NCBI GenBank assembly: GCA_027619655.1
Contig: JAQCHR010000221.1
Span: 1 to 6,572 of the forward strand
Direction: 5' to 3'
Length of the DNA: 6,572 nucleotides
DNA from: Pseudomonadota bacterium
GTDB taxonomy: Bacteria > Pseudomonadota > Alphaproteobacteria > UBA8366 > GCA-2717185
Below are positions 1 to 5,373 of this stretch, piece after piece (position 1 is the first letter of the stretch; each line of letters opens with the position of its first letter). The position numbers and the translations under genes are program-made. Under the pieces are notes generated by a model. That model worked only from the letters and a program-made list of their open reading frames with translations, had not been told where the DNA came from and did no database searches.

Positions 1-784
1 GCGTAAACAGACCGGCTTCGGTGGCGAAGGATGCGATAAGGCAGAACGCAAAGGACCCGAGAATTGCAACGGGAAACACCCGCCGCAGCCCGGCACTGCC
101 GACTCCCGCGCCCAGCAGCAGCGCAACCCAGCTGAGGCGGGGCCGCAGGAGCAGCAGCGCAGCGAAAAGCGCAACGAATCCCAGCGCTGTATGCAGCGCC
201 ATGGCCGTAAATATCCAGACCCCGTAGAGCGCCTGCGAATCGAATGCGTAGCCGACCACCGCGATCAGCGCCAGCATCAGCCCGACTGTTGCGGAGAGGG
301 TAAAAACATAGTCCCTGTCACGCGGCTCCAGGGACAACCGAAACATGGCTGACGCGGCCAGCAGAACGCAAAACGAGGTCGCGGGCGCCTGGGTCGTATG
401 ATTGAGGTCGGTAATGTCCGGCCACAGCAGGCTGTCGATGCCGGCGCCGGCGCCGGCGCCGCTCACCAGGACGGCAAGGTTCACGACCGATATGCTGGCG
501 ACAGAACCCGCTGCGACGCGCAGGATACCGGCGCCGTGGGCCCCGGCAATACCGCCATATCGGTCACAAACAACCAGCGCGGCCGCCAGAATCAGCAGGC
601 AGACCGCGGTGGTGGGAACCATCGCGGAAAAATCGGGCCGGATACGAATGAGCAAGGTTGCCCCGGCGGCCCAGCCCCCCAGCAGGACCGTGACGGCCAG
701 AATTGCGACTCCCGCGGCAGCCGCTAAAGAACAACGATTTGCAGCGCCTTCAAGTGAACTATGGCTGACCTGCGTTTCCGTCAA
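1..784 (-). CDS. Membrane sensor protein, N-terminal part (probable histidine kinase or diguanylate cyclase); 3' end outside window
   Basis: An open minus-strand frame runs from an in-frame TGA at 854-856 down to the left edge. Translated from TTG at 784 it gives 261 residues with about seven hydrophobic segments, roughly at residues 20-46, 55-73, 88-109, 134-148, 159-181, 186-213 and 236-253. The pattern with a short Gly-Tyr-Ala-Phe turn (178-181), ALYG (185-188), MALHTALGF (195-203) and RRVFP before the last helix resembles the multi-helix membrane input region of alphaproteobacterial PAS/histidine kinase and GGDEF proteins. That is recognition from memory, not a search. Signal-output domains would lie to the left of the window and cannot be confirmed. 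No ATG occurs upstream of codon 55 (620-622), which already lies at the second helix, so a TTG start at 784 is the best compromise. Its ribosome binding site is weak. The membrane topology is well supported; the output type is inference. Confidence 0.6.
   Translation of the reverse strand, partial: MTETQVSHSSLEGAANRCSLAAAAGVAILAVTVLLGGWAAGATLLIRIRPDFSAMVPTTAVCLLILAAALVVCDRYGGIAGAHGAGILRVAAGSVASISVVNLAVLVSGAGAGAGIDSLLWPDITDLNHTTQAPATSFCVLLAASAMFRLSLEPRDRDYVFTLSATVGLMLALIAVVGYAFDSQALYGVWIFTAMALHTALGFVALFAALLLLRPRLSWVALLLGAGVGSAGLRRVFPVAILGSFAFCLIASFATEAGLFT
440..460. repeat. Hexanucleotide microsatellite (gccggc, 3.5 copies)
   Basis: The 21 bp consist of three and a half perfect copies of gccggc. 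They lie inside the membrane sensor gene and encode alternating Gly-Ala residues in a loop between the third and fourth hydrophobic segments. Because the unit is six bases, copy-number change would alter loop length without shifting the frame. Confidence 0.8.
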
Positions 785-1007
785 AATCTGTCTGGCAAGT
801 AACGAGGATACAAACTCACTATTTGCCCTTTGTATTGTTTCATGGCCAAGACTTCACGTTACAGTTTAATTTTAGCAACGCCAATCTCGCCCGGGAAAAA
901 GCCTTTCATCACAGAGACGTGATTGAAGCATGCCTTCGTGTACATTCCGTAAAGACCTGATCCGCAACAAGTTCTCCACGCCGGACAGGGGGTGACGTCA
1001 CGACGGG
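785..1007. other. Intergenic region upstream of the sensor gene, no gene seen
   Basis: This gap separates the dehydrogenase stop from the presumed start of the sensor gene, both on the minus strand. It is AT-richer than the rest of the window, especially 780-900, as expected for a promoter-bearing region, but I found no convincing -35/-10 pair. A 10-bp perfect palindrome, gtgacgtcac, lies at 992-1001, just after the dehydrogenase stop. A short minus-strand stem (908-912 with 919-923) followed by a five-T run (896-900) is too weak to call a terminator. No RNA gene is evident. Confidence 0.5.
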
Positions 1008-2021
1008 TCATGCCTGTCGCGCACCTGTTTGGCCGGAGTTCCGGCATTTGACGCCTGTTAGCGGCTTGTTCGGGGCGTCAAGCCGCGCCGCGGCGGTGCA
1101 AAGGCGCTTCACGACCTTTTCGCTCAGGATTTCCAGCGCTTCCTCGAAGCTGGGCAGGCTGGCGTCCGAGGGTGCGACGCCGGCATCGACCGTGCGGGCG
1201 TGGGATTCGCGGGTGCGTTCGCTCATCAGCGGCCGGATGCCCAGTTCAACCAGGTTCTCCTGCGCCTTGTCCATTTCCTCCATACGCCGATTGGCGTGCA
1301 CGACATGGGTCGTGGTCAGCGATTTGACCATGCCGGCGAAGGTACGTTCGTCGATATCGGAGAAGCAGGCCAGCACCTCGTCCACCAGCCCGGCGCGATG
1401 CGCCGCGACCATGCATTCGACGCCCAGCGCCTCCATCCCCTTCACCATCACCGAGCGGATGATCTTGACCGAGGACGCATCGCCGGCGCGGTCGCTCATG
1501 ACCTCGACCTTGAAACCGAAGGGCTTCAGGAACGCCGCCGCCCGCTCCGCCGCCGGGCCGGAGACGACGAAGGGCACCTTGTGGCCGGAGGCCGCGAACC
1601 CGCCCATCGCGGCAAAATCCACGTAATCGATCCCGGCCTTGTACATTTCTTCCGCGATGGCGACGGTCTGCGGCCCGGTCAGCGTGTTGACGTCAAAGAA
1701 CAGCGTGCCCGGCTTCAGCACCGCGCGCGCGGACAGCGCCGCATCCTTCGCGTCGACCCCGGTCACGACCGAGAACACCGCCCCCGCATCGGCCAGCTTG
1801 CTGGTGTAGCTGCCCTCGATCTCGACGCCGATGGCCCGCGCGCGGTCATTGATTGCCGCGCCGCGCACATTGTCGCCCAGCGCGGTATCGACCGACAGGA
1901 TGCGCCGCGCCGGGTTGCCCTTGCGCCAGACCTCCGCCAGCCCGGTTGTCAGCGCGGTTCCCGCCTCCCCCAGGCCCAGCGTGGCAATAGCCGTTATGTT
2001 TTCTATATCGTTATTAGCCAT
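1008..2021 (-). CDS. NAD(P)-dependent oxidoreductase, 6-phosphogluconate-dehydrogenase-like NAD-binding domain plus DUF1932
   Basis: The 337-residue product fits the beta-hydroxyacid dehydrogenase superfamily, cytosolic enzymes that oxidise a hydroxyacid (or reduce the oxoacid) with NAD(P). The N-terminal Rossmann fold shows G16-L-G18-E-A-G21. The substrate-loop region includes FFDVNTLTG (108-116), and the helix motif GDASSVKIIRS (180-190) supplies the likely catalytic lysine K186. The remainder, about 195-270, matches the DUF1932 C-terminal domain seen in putative phosphogluconate-dehydrogenase-like proteins; the real substrate is unknown. I chose ATG at 2021 because a strong GGAGG (2030-2034) stands 8 nt upstream. 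A longer frame from TTG at 2078 would add 19 basic residues and bury that site. The gene is downstream of the amidohydrolase on the same strand and may be co-transcribed, although a candidate promoter lies in the gap. Family assignment is firm, function is not. Confidence 0.88.
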   Translation of the reverse strand: MANNDIENITAIATLGLGEAGTALTTGLAEVWRKGNPARRILSVDTALGDNVRGAAINDRARAIGVEIEGSYTSKLADAGAVFSVVTGVDAKDAALSARAVLKPGTLFFDVNTLTGPQTVAIAEEMYKAGIDYVDFAAMGGFAASGHKVPFVVSGPAAERAAAFLKPFGFKVEVMSDRAGDASSVKIIRSVMVKGMEALGVECMVAAHRAGLVDEVLACFSDIDERTFAGMVKSLTTTHVVHANRRMEEMDKAQENLVELGIRPLMSERTRESHARTVDAGVAPSDASLPSFEEALEILSEKVVKRLCTAAARLDAPNKPLTGVKCRNSGQTGARQA

Positions 2022-2029
2022 TGCTTTTT

Positions 2030-2034
2030 CCTCC
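2030..2034 (-). promoter_or_regulatory. Strong Shine-Dalgarno of the DUF1932 dehydrogenase
   Basis: The minus strand reads GGAGG followed by eight bases and ATG at 2021. This consensus site decides the start in favour of the MANNDIEN N-terminus over the upstream TTG. Confidence 0.85.
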
Positions 2035-2076
2035 AGGGTGTTGCGTTTGCGACGCGTCAAATTTGTGTGGCGCGGC

Positions 2077-2106
2077 AAAATACGCCCGATCCGGCGACCC
2101 TGACAA
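2077..2106 (-). promoter_or_regulatory. Candidate sigma70-type promoter for the DUF1932 dehydrogenase
   Basis: On the minus strand TTGTCA (2106-2101, five of six consensus bases) is followed after 18 bases by TATTTT (2082-2077, four of six). Transcription would begin near 2070, giving a leader of about 50 nt that contains the strong Shine-Dalgarno. The same stretch can also be read as a weak terminator of the upstream amidohydrolase (CGCC, six-base loop, GGCG, then TATTTT), so its role is ambiguous. Confidence 0.33.
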
Positions 2107-2129
2107 TATGACCCCGCCGCCCGGTTGCG

Positions 2130-2972
2130 TTACGACGCCCCGGGCGCCCAGCCGTAAATCTGCTGCAGGGTGCCGCCCATCAGCGCGGCGCGCTCGCCTT
2201 CCGTGATCCGGTCGGTGACGCGGAACGCCGCCACCCCCTGCTCATAGTTCAGCATGTTGATCGCGCGCGTCCAGTCCGTGCCCCACATGCAGCGGTCGAA
2301 GCCGAAAGCATCGAACACCCGCGCCAGCGGATCCCATATATCGGCATACGGAAAGGGTTCATGCGACAGGGTGCAGGCGCCGCTGATCTTTACCGCGACA
2401 TTGCCATACGCCGCGAGGTCCAGCAGTTTCGGCAGGTCTGCGAAGGGCTTTTCCGGCACCGGCGGATTCCGGGGCTGCATGATACCCAGATGATCGACCA
2501 CCAGCCGTGTATCGGGATATCTGGCGGCGAGCGCGCCGACCTGCGCCAGGCGCCCGGAACAGGACAGGTTGACCGGCAGGCCGTGCCGCGCGGCGCATTG
2601 CAGCACCGTGCGGATGCCGGGGTCGTCCGCATCATTCGATGCATCCTGCATCAGCATGATCCGGATACCGACCGTCCCCGCCTTTGCCGCCCAGTCGGCG
2701 ATATTCTCCGCCACGCCGGGGTCCGCCGTATCCACCGGCTTGACCAGCCCGAACCGCTGTGGATGCTTCGCCCGGACGTCCAGCGCGTAGCTGTCGTCAT
2801 AGCGGTACATCGTGAACACCGAGACCAGGATCGCGCCGTCGACGCCGACCGCGTCCATCGCCGCGACCATGTCGTCGCCGGTCACCGCCGGCGGCCCCTC
2901 CAGCACCCCGTGCCAGGGCCGGGCCGGATGGTCCCGCTCATAGGCATGGACCTGCGCGTCAATCGTCAGCAT
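2130..2972 (-). CDS. Amidohydrolase family 2 protein (TIM-barrel hydrolase, COG3618-like)
   Basis: The 280-residue product matches the amidohydrolase-2 family, which includes 2-pyrone-4,6-dicarboxylate lactonase (LigI) and sugar lactonases and hydrolyses lactones or related C-O/C-N bonds in the cytosol. Visible markers in order are IDAQVHAY (4-11) at the first barrel strand, RIMLMQDAS (104-112), VVDHLG (158-163) with H161, VAVKISGAC (192-200), H204, and MWGTDW (229-234) with the usual C-terminal Asp, D233. The metal-binding HxH of classical members is here Q7-x-H9. I chose ATG at 2972 because the minus strand carries a purine-rich GGGGAAGG seven bases upstream and homologous proteins begin at this motif; a GTG at 3002 would add ten residues. 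It is divergent from the GMC gene and precedes the DUF1932 gene by 108 bp. Substrate unknown; lactone hydrolysis is inference. Confidence 0.87.
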   Translation of the reverse strand: MLTIDAQVHAYERDHPARPWHGVLEGPPAVTGDDMVAAMDAVGVDGAILVSVFTMYRYDDSYALDVRAKHPQRFGLVKPVDTADPGVAENIADWAAKAGTVGIRIMLMQDASNDADDPGIRTVLQCAARHGLPVNLSCSGRLAQVGALAARYPDTRLVVDHLGIMQPRNPPVPEKPFADLPKLLDLAAYGNVAVKISGACTLSHEPFPYADIWDPLARVFDAFGFDRCMWGTDWTRAINMLNYEQGVAAFRVTDRITEGERAALMGGTLQQIYGWAPGAS

Positions 2973-3106
2973 GGATGCACCTTCCCCGTTATGTCCGCTC
3001 ACAGCCTATCGGTGCGGGGGCCGGCGGGGCAATGGCAGGCGGATTGAGTGCGCGGCTCCCGATGGTTACGCTCAGGCAAAGTGGCATGAAAGGACATTGC
3101 AACGGC
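2973..3106. promoter_or_regulatory. Divergent intergenic region between amidohydrolase and GMC oxidoreductase genes
   Basis: These 134 bp must hold the promoters of both divergent genes or a shared control site. I see no strong -35/-10 pair. The best plus-strand match is TTGAGT with a poor -10 (TACGCT) 17 bases later. The plus-strand ribosome binding site is probably GAAAGGA at 3088-3094, 12 bases before the GMC ATG. Confidence 0.4.
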
Positions 3107-4723
3107 ATGGACAGTTTCGATTTCGTGATCATCGGCGCCGGCGCGGCCGGCTGCGTGCTGGCCAACCGGCTGAGCGAGGACGGCGCCACCAGCGTCTGTG
3201 TGCTGGAGGCGGGCGGCAATGACCGGCACCCCTTCATCGCCATTCCCGGCGGCTTCGTGAAAACCCTGTATGGCGACCGCTTCCTCTGGCCCTTCGTGAC
3301 CGAACCGTCGGAATCGCTGGGCGGGCGCAGCCTCGCCATCCCACAGGGCCGGGTGGTCGGCGGGTCCAGTTCGGTCAACGGCATGGTCTACAATCGCGGC
3401 CAGGCGGCGGATTTCGACACCTGGGCGCAGATGGGCAATCGCGGCTGGGGGTTCGAGGACCTGCTGCCCTATTTCAAGCGCTCGGAAACCCGGATCGGCC
3501 AGGGCGACGAACGGGTGCGCGGGCGAAGCGGCGAACTGCCGATTACCGACAGCGACTGGATCAACCCGGTCGCCGAAGCCTTCCTCGATGCCGCCGGCGC
3601 CATGGGAATTCCGCGCGCAAAGGATTACAATTCCGGCTTCCAGTTCGGGTCCGGCTATTTCCAGCGCTATATCCACGAGGGCAAGCGGGTCAGCGCCGCC
3701 AAGGCCTTCCTGCGCCCGGCCCTGAAGCGAAAGACCGTCTCGCTGCGCACCCGCGCGCAGGTTGTGAGGCTGGAAATGGACGGCACGAAGGTCACCGGCG
3801 TGCGCTTCCGCGACGGATCCGGCGCCGAACAGGTGGTGCAGGCGCGGCGCGACGTGATCCTCAGCGCCGGTGCCGCCAATTCCCCCAAGCTGCTGCAGAT
3901 TTCCGGCATCGGCCCGGCGAAACTTCTGGGCGAAATCGGCGTGCCGGTGCGGGTGGCGCTGGACGGCGTCGGCGAGAACCTGCGCGACCATTACTCCGTG
4001 CGCATGGTGGCGCGGGCGAAGAACGCGCTGACCATCAATGAATACGCCAGATGGCCGCGCCTGCCGCTGGAGGTGGTCAAATGGCTGCGCGGCAAGCCAA
4101 GCGTGCTGGCGCTTTGCCCGACAATCGCCTTCGTACACGCCAAATCGCACCCGGCGCTGGAGGAAGCCGACATGCGCATCCTGTTCACGCCCGGCAGCTA
4201 CCAGGACGGCAAGACTTATGTGCTGGACGACTACCCCGGCATGACCTGCGGCGCCGCCCAGCCGCGCCCGGACAGCACCGGCCATGTCCGCGCCCGCTCA
4301 TCCGACCCGGCCAACCCGCCGGTCATCCAGCCGAACTACCTCTCGGCGGAAGTGGACCGGCGGATTACCCTGGCCGGGCTGCGGCTCGCCCGGCAGTTGA
4401 TGAACAGCGCCGAGATGGCGCCCTATTTCGACGCGGAAACCCTGCCCGGCCCGCAGGCGCAAAGCGACGACGAACTGCTCGACTTCGCCCGGCGGCGCGG
4501 CAATACCGGCTACCACCTGGTCGGCACCTGCAGCATGGGGCCGGATCCGGCGCGCGGGGCGGTGGTGGATGACGCGTTGCGGGTGCATGGCGTGCAGGGG
4601 TTGCGGGTCATCGACGCCTCGATCATGCCCCGCCTGCCCTCCGCCAATACCTTCGCCTCCACGATCATGATCGCGGAAAAAGGCGCGGACCTGATCCGCG
4701 GTCGCAGTGCGGCGCGTGCCTGA
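3107..4723 (+). CDS. GMC family FAD-dependent oxidoreductase (choline/alcohol dehydrogenase-like)
   Basis: The 538-residue protein has the full length and all signatures of the glucose-methanol-choline family, which oxidise alcohols to aldehydes or ketones with FAD. The FAD-binding GAGAAG is at 10-15 and the acidic ribose-binding residue is in LEAGG (33-37). The first GMC signature GRVVGGSSSVNG is at 81-92, the second, AGAANSPKLLQISGIGP, at 254-270. The catalytic pair is H470 in GYHLVGT and N514 in PSANTFAS. The position where some members attach FAD covalently through His is Val90, so FAD is probably non-covalent. There is no signal peptide or membrane segment. I chose ATG at 3107 because the Rossmann strand starts at residue 4 and GAAAGGA lies upstream; the frame extends to 2975 but would overrun the divergent gene's start region with low-complexity sequence. 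It ends 15 bp from the convergent brnA. The substrate cannot be read from the sequence. Confidence 0.93.
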   Translation: MDSFDFVIIGAGAAGCVLANRLSEDGATSVCVLEAGGNDRHPFIAIPGGFVKTLYGDRFLWPFVTEPSESLGGRSLAIPQGRVVGGSSSVNGMVYNRGQAADFDTWAQMGNRGWGFEDLLPYFKRSETRIGQGDERVRGRSGELPITDSDWINPVAEAFLDAAGAMGIPRAKDYNSGFQFGSGYFQRYIHEGKRVSAAKAFLRPALKRKTVSLRTRAQVVRLEMDGTKVTGVRFRDGSGAEQVVQARRDVILSAGAANSPKLLQISGIGPAKLLGEIGVPVRVALDGVGENLRDHYSVRMVARAKNALTINEYARWPRLPLEVVKWLRGKPSVLALCPTIAFVHAKSHPALEEADMRILFTPGSYQDGKTYVLDDYPGMTCGAAQPRPDSTGHVRARSSDPANPPVIQPNYLSAEVDRRITLAGLRLARQLMNSAEMAPYFDAETLPGPQAQSDDELLDFARRRGNTGYHLVGTCSMGPDPARGAVVDDALRVHGVQGLRVIDASIMPRLPSANTFASTIMIAEKGADLIRGRSAARA

Positions 4724-4732
4724 CGGCAAGCG
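4713..4732. terminator. Hairpin spanning the GMC stop codon, possible weak bidirectional terminator
   Basis: CGC, one mismatch, TGCC, a TGAC loop, GGCA, one mismatch, GCG folds into a GC-rich stem centred on the TGA stop (4721-4723). A larger repeat, GATCCGC at 4693-4699 with GCGGATC at 4730-4736, is a competing fold. It lies between convergent genes only 15 bp apart, where a two-way terminator would be useful. Neither strand has a clear T-run after it, so intrinsic termination is doubtful. Confidence 0.25.
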
Positions 4733-4738
4733 GATCGC

Positions 4739-5017
4739 CTATCGGTCGTCCCGCTCGCTCTCCTGTGCCTCGTAATATGACCGCAGGACGGCATTCATGC
4801 GGGTCTGGTATCCACGCCCCTGCGATTTGAACCACGCCACCATATCGCGGTCGAACCGCACCGTCAGGCGTTCTTTGGGTCCGTCCGGAAAGACGACTTT
4901 CGCCGTCTTCCAGAAATCAGCGCCCAGGGTTTCCCCTTCAGGCGCGTCCTCGCGTGTCCGGTCGGCCATGTCCGCCAGATCATCCGCCGATACGGTTTTC
5001 ATATGCTTCGCGCTCAT
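4739..5017 (-). CDS. brnA: BrnA family antitoxin
   Basis: The 92-residue product matches BrnA, the antitoxin of the type II BrnT/BrnA system, which binds and neutralises the BrnT ribonuclease and represses its own operon. The C-terminal part is a ribbon-helix-helix: the strand RLTVRF (50-55), then DRDMVAWFKSQG (56-67), and the family hallmark GYQTRMNAVLRSYYEA (69-84). The N-terminal part is acidic and probably contacts the toxin. ATG at 5017 is supported by GGAAGG at 5027-5032, nine bases upstream; M6 is a less likely start. It is the distal gene of the brnT-brnA pair and overlaps the restored brnT frame by 38 bases. It is convergent with the GMC gene and 15 bp from it. The antitoxin appears intact although its toxin partner is frameshifted. 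Confidence 0.9.
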   Translation of the reverse strand: MSAKHMKTVSADDLADMADRTREDAPEGETLGADFWKTAKVVFPDGPKERLTVRFDRDMVAWFKSQGRGYQTRMNAVLRSYYEAQESERDDR

Positions 5018-5248
5018 ATCGTCCTGCCTTCCACGCCGAAATAATCCGGCGGCTTTCGCCGCGCCATGTGTAGATCACGACCATGTAATATCCGTCCCAG
5101 TGGCGATCCATCGGGCTTCGCCATAGGCTTCCCGGGTATCGGGCCGTTCCAGAACGGGATTCGAAAACATCCGCGCCGCCCGGACGAAATCAACCCCGTG
5201 CTTCGCCAGGTTGCTGTCCCGCTTGCGCTCATCCCATGCGAAGGACAT
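4980..5248 (-). pseudogene. brnT: BrnT toxin gene, frameshifted
   Basis: BrnT is a ribonuclease toxin of about 90 residues. From ATG 5248 the frame shows its N-terminal half: FAWDERKRDSNLAKHGVDF (3-21), then YGEARWIATG ending at residue 51. It then runs into a premature stop at 5075-5077, giving only 57 residues. The missing half is present in the -1 frame from about 5099 to a TGA at 4980-4982: WDGYYMVVIYTW, then ESRRIISAWKAGR and EREAYE, 39 codons. Joined, the two pieces make about 90 residues, the normal family length. The break lies near 5091-5101, where ACTGG may mark a small deletion of 1, 4 or 7 bases. No slippery heptamer suggests programmed frameshifting. A sequencing error is the alternative. 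The start upstream of 5248 (TTG 5266) would lie inside the promoter. Confidence 0.85.
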
Positions 5249-5253
5249 GCCAT

Positions 5254-5282
5254 AATGTATGTACAATCGTATGTAATGTCAA
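5254..5282 (-). promoter_or_regulatory. brnT-brnA promoter
   Basis: On the minus strand a perfect -35 TTGACA (5282-5277) is followed after 17 bases by TACATT (5259-5254, four of six consensus bases). It is the best promoter match in the window and correctly placed for the brn operon. The start point would fall at about 5247, essentially on the brnT ATG (5248-5246), and no Shine-Dalgarno precedes that ATG, which suggests a leaderless transcript. Confidence 0.65.
5257..5275. promoter_or_regulatory. Candidate BrnA operator: two GTATGTA direct repeats, 12-bp period
   Basis: GTATGTA occurs at 5257-5263 and again at 5269-5275, separated by CAATC. The pair sits in the spacer and -10 box of the brnT promoter. 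Ribbon-helix-helix repressors typically bind short repeats about one helical turn apart, and BrnA-family proteins repress their own operons, so this is the obvious operator candidate. No binding evidence is available from sequence alone. Confidence 0.45.
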
Positions 5283-5301
5283 TGGCGGCAGATGGCGGGG
5301 A

Positions 5302-5330
5302 TTGCGCGCCCGGTGGCAGGAACGTTAAAT
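5302..5330 (+). promoter_or_regulatory. Weak candidate promoter of the flavin monooxygenase gene
   Basis: TTGCGC (5302-5307) is followed after 17 bases by TTAAAT (5325-5330, four of six consensus bases). The -10 box touches the left arm of the inverted repeat at 5319-5348, and the predicted start near 5337 falls between the two arms. The -35 match is poor. Confidence 0.3.
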
Positions 5331-5348
5331 GGCGGCGGCGTACGTTCC
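5319..5348. promoter_or_regulatory. Inverted repeat GGAACGT-N16-ACGTTCC, candidate operator
   Basis: The arms at 5319-5325 and 5342-5348 are perfect 7-bp complements with centres 23 bp apart, about two turns of the helix. They lie 25-54 bp before the monooxygenase ATG and overlap its likely promoter, the usual placement of a dimeric repressor site. As RNA it would form a seven-pair stem with a long loop, without a T-run, so an operator is more likely than a terminator. Confidence 0.45.
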
Positions 5349-5373
5349 ATACCGTAAACGGATCCAAACACCC

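Noticed and set aside
896..923. Minus-strand ATCAC-loop-GTGAT stem followed by a five-T run
   Set aside because: The stem has only five pairs, is AT-rich, and is seven bases away from the T-run, so it is not a credible intrinsic terminator.
859..1047. 62-codon minus-strand open frame at the end of the dehydrogenase gene
   Set aside because: It starts inside the dehydrogenase gene in another frame, has no ribosome binding site and no recognisable features.
2022..2078. 19-residue N-terminal extension of the dehydrogenase from TTG
   Set aside because: The strong GGAGG lies inside the extension and directs translation to ATG 2021; the extension also covers the expected leader.
1200..2111. 303-codon plus-strand open frame opposite the dehydrogenase
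   Set aside because: It is rich in Arg, His, Gln and Asp without motifs and antisense to a well-supported Rossmann enzyme with a strong ribosome binding site.
2975..3106. 44-residue N-terminal extension of the GMC enzyme from ATG 2975
   Set aside because: Family members begin just before the FAD-binding strand, as with ATG 3107, and the extension would occupy nearly the whole divergent promoter region.
2999..4285. 428-codon minus-strand open frame inside the GMC gene
   Set aside because: It is antisense to a protein with every GMC signature and has no domain motif; its residues are typical of an antisense reading.
5091..5101. Programmed frameshifting in brnT
   Set aside because: No slippery heptamer or following pseudoknot is apparent at the frame change, and BrnT proteins are normally made from a single frame; a small deletion or sequencing error is simpler.
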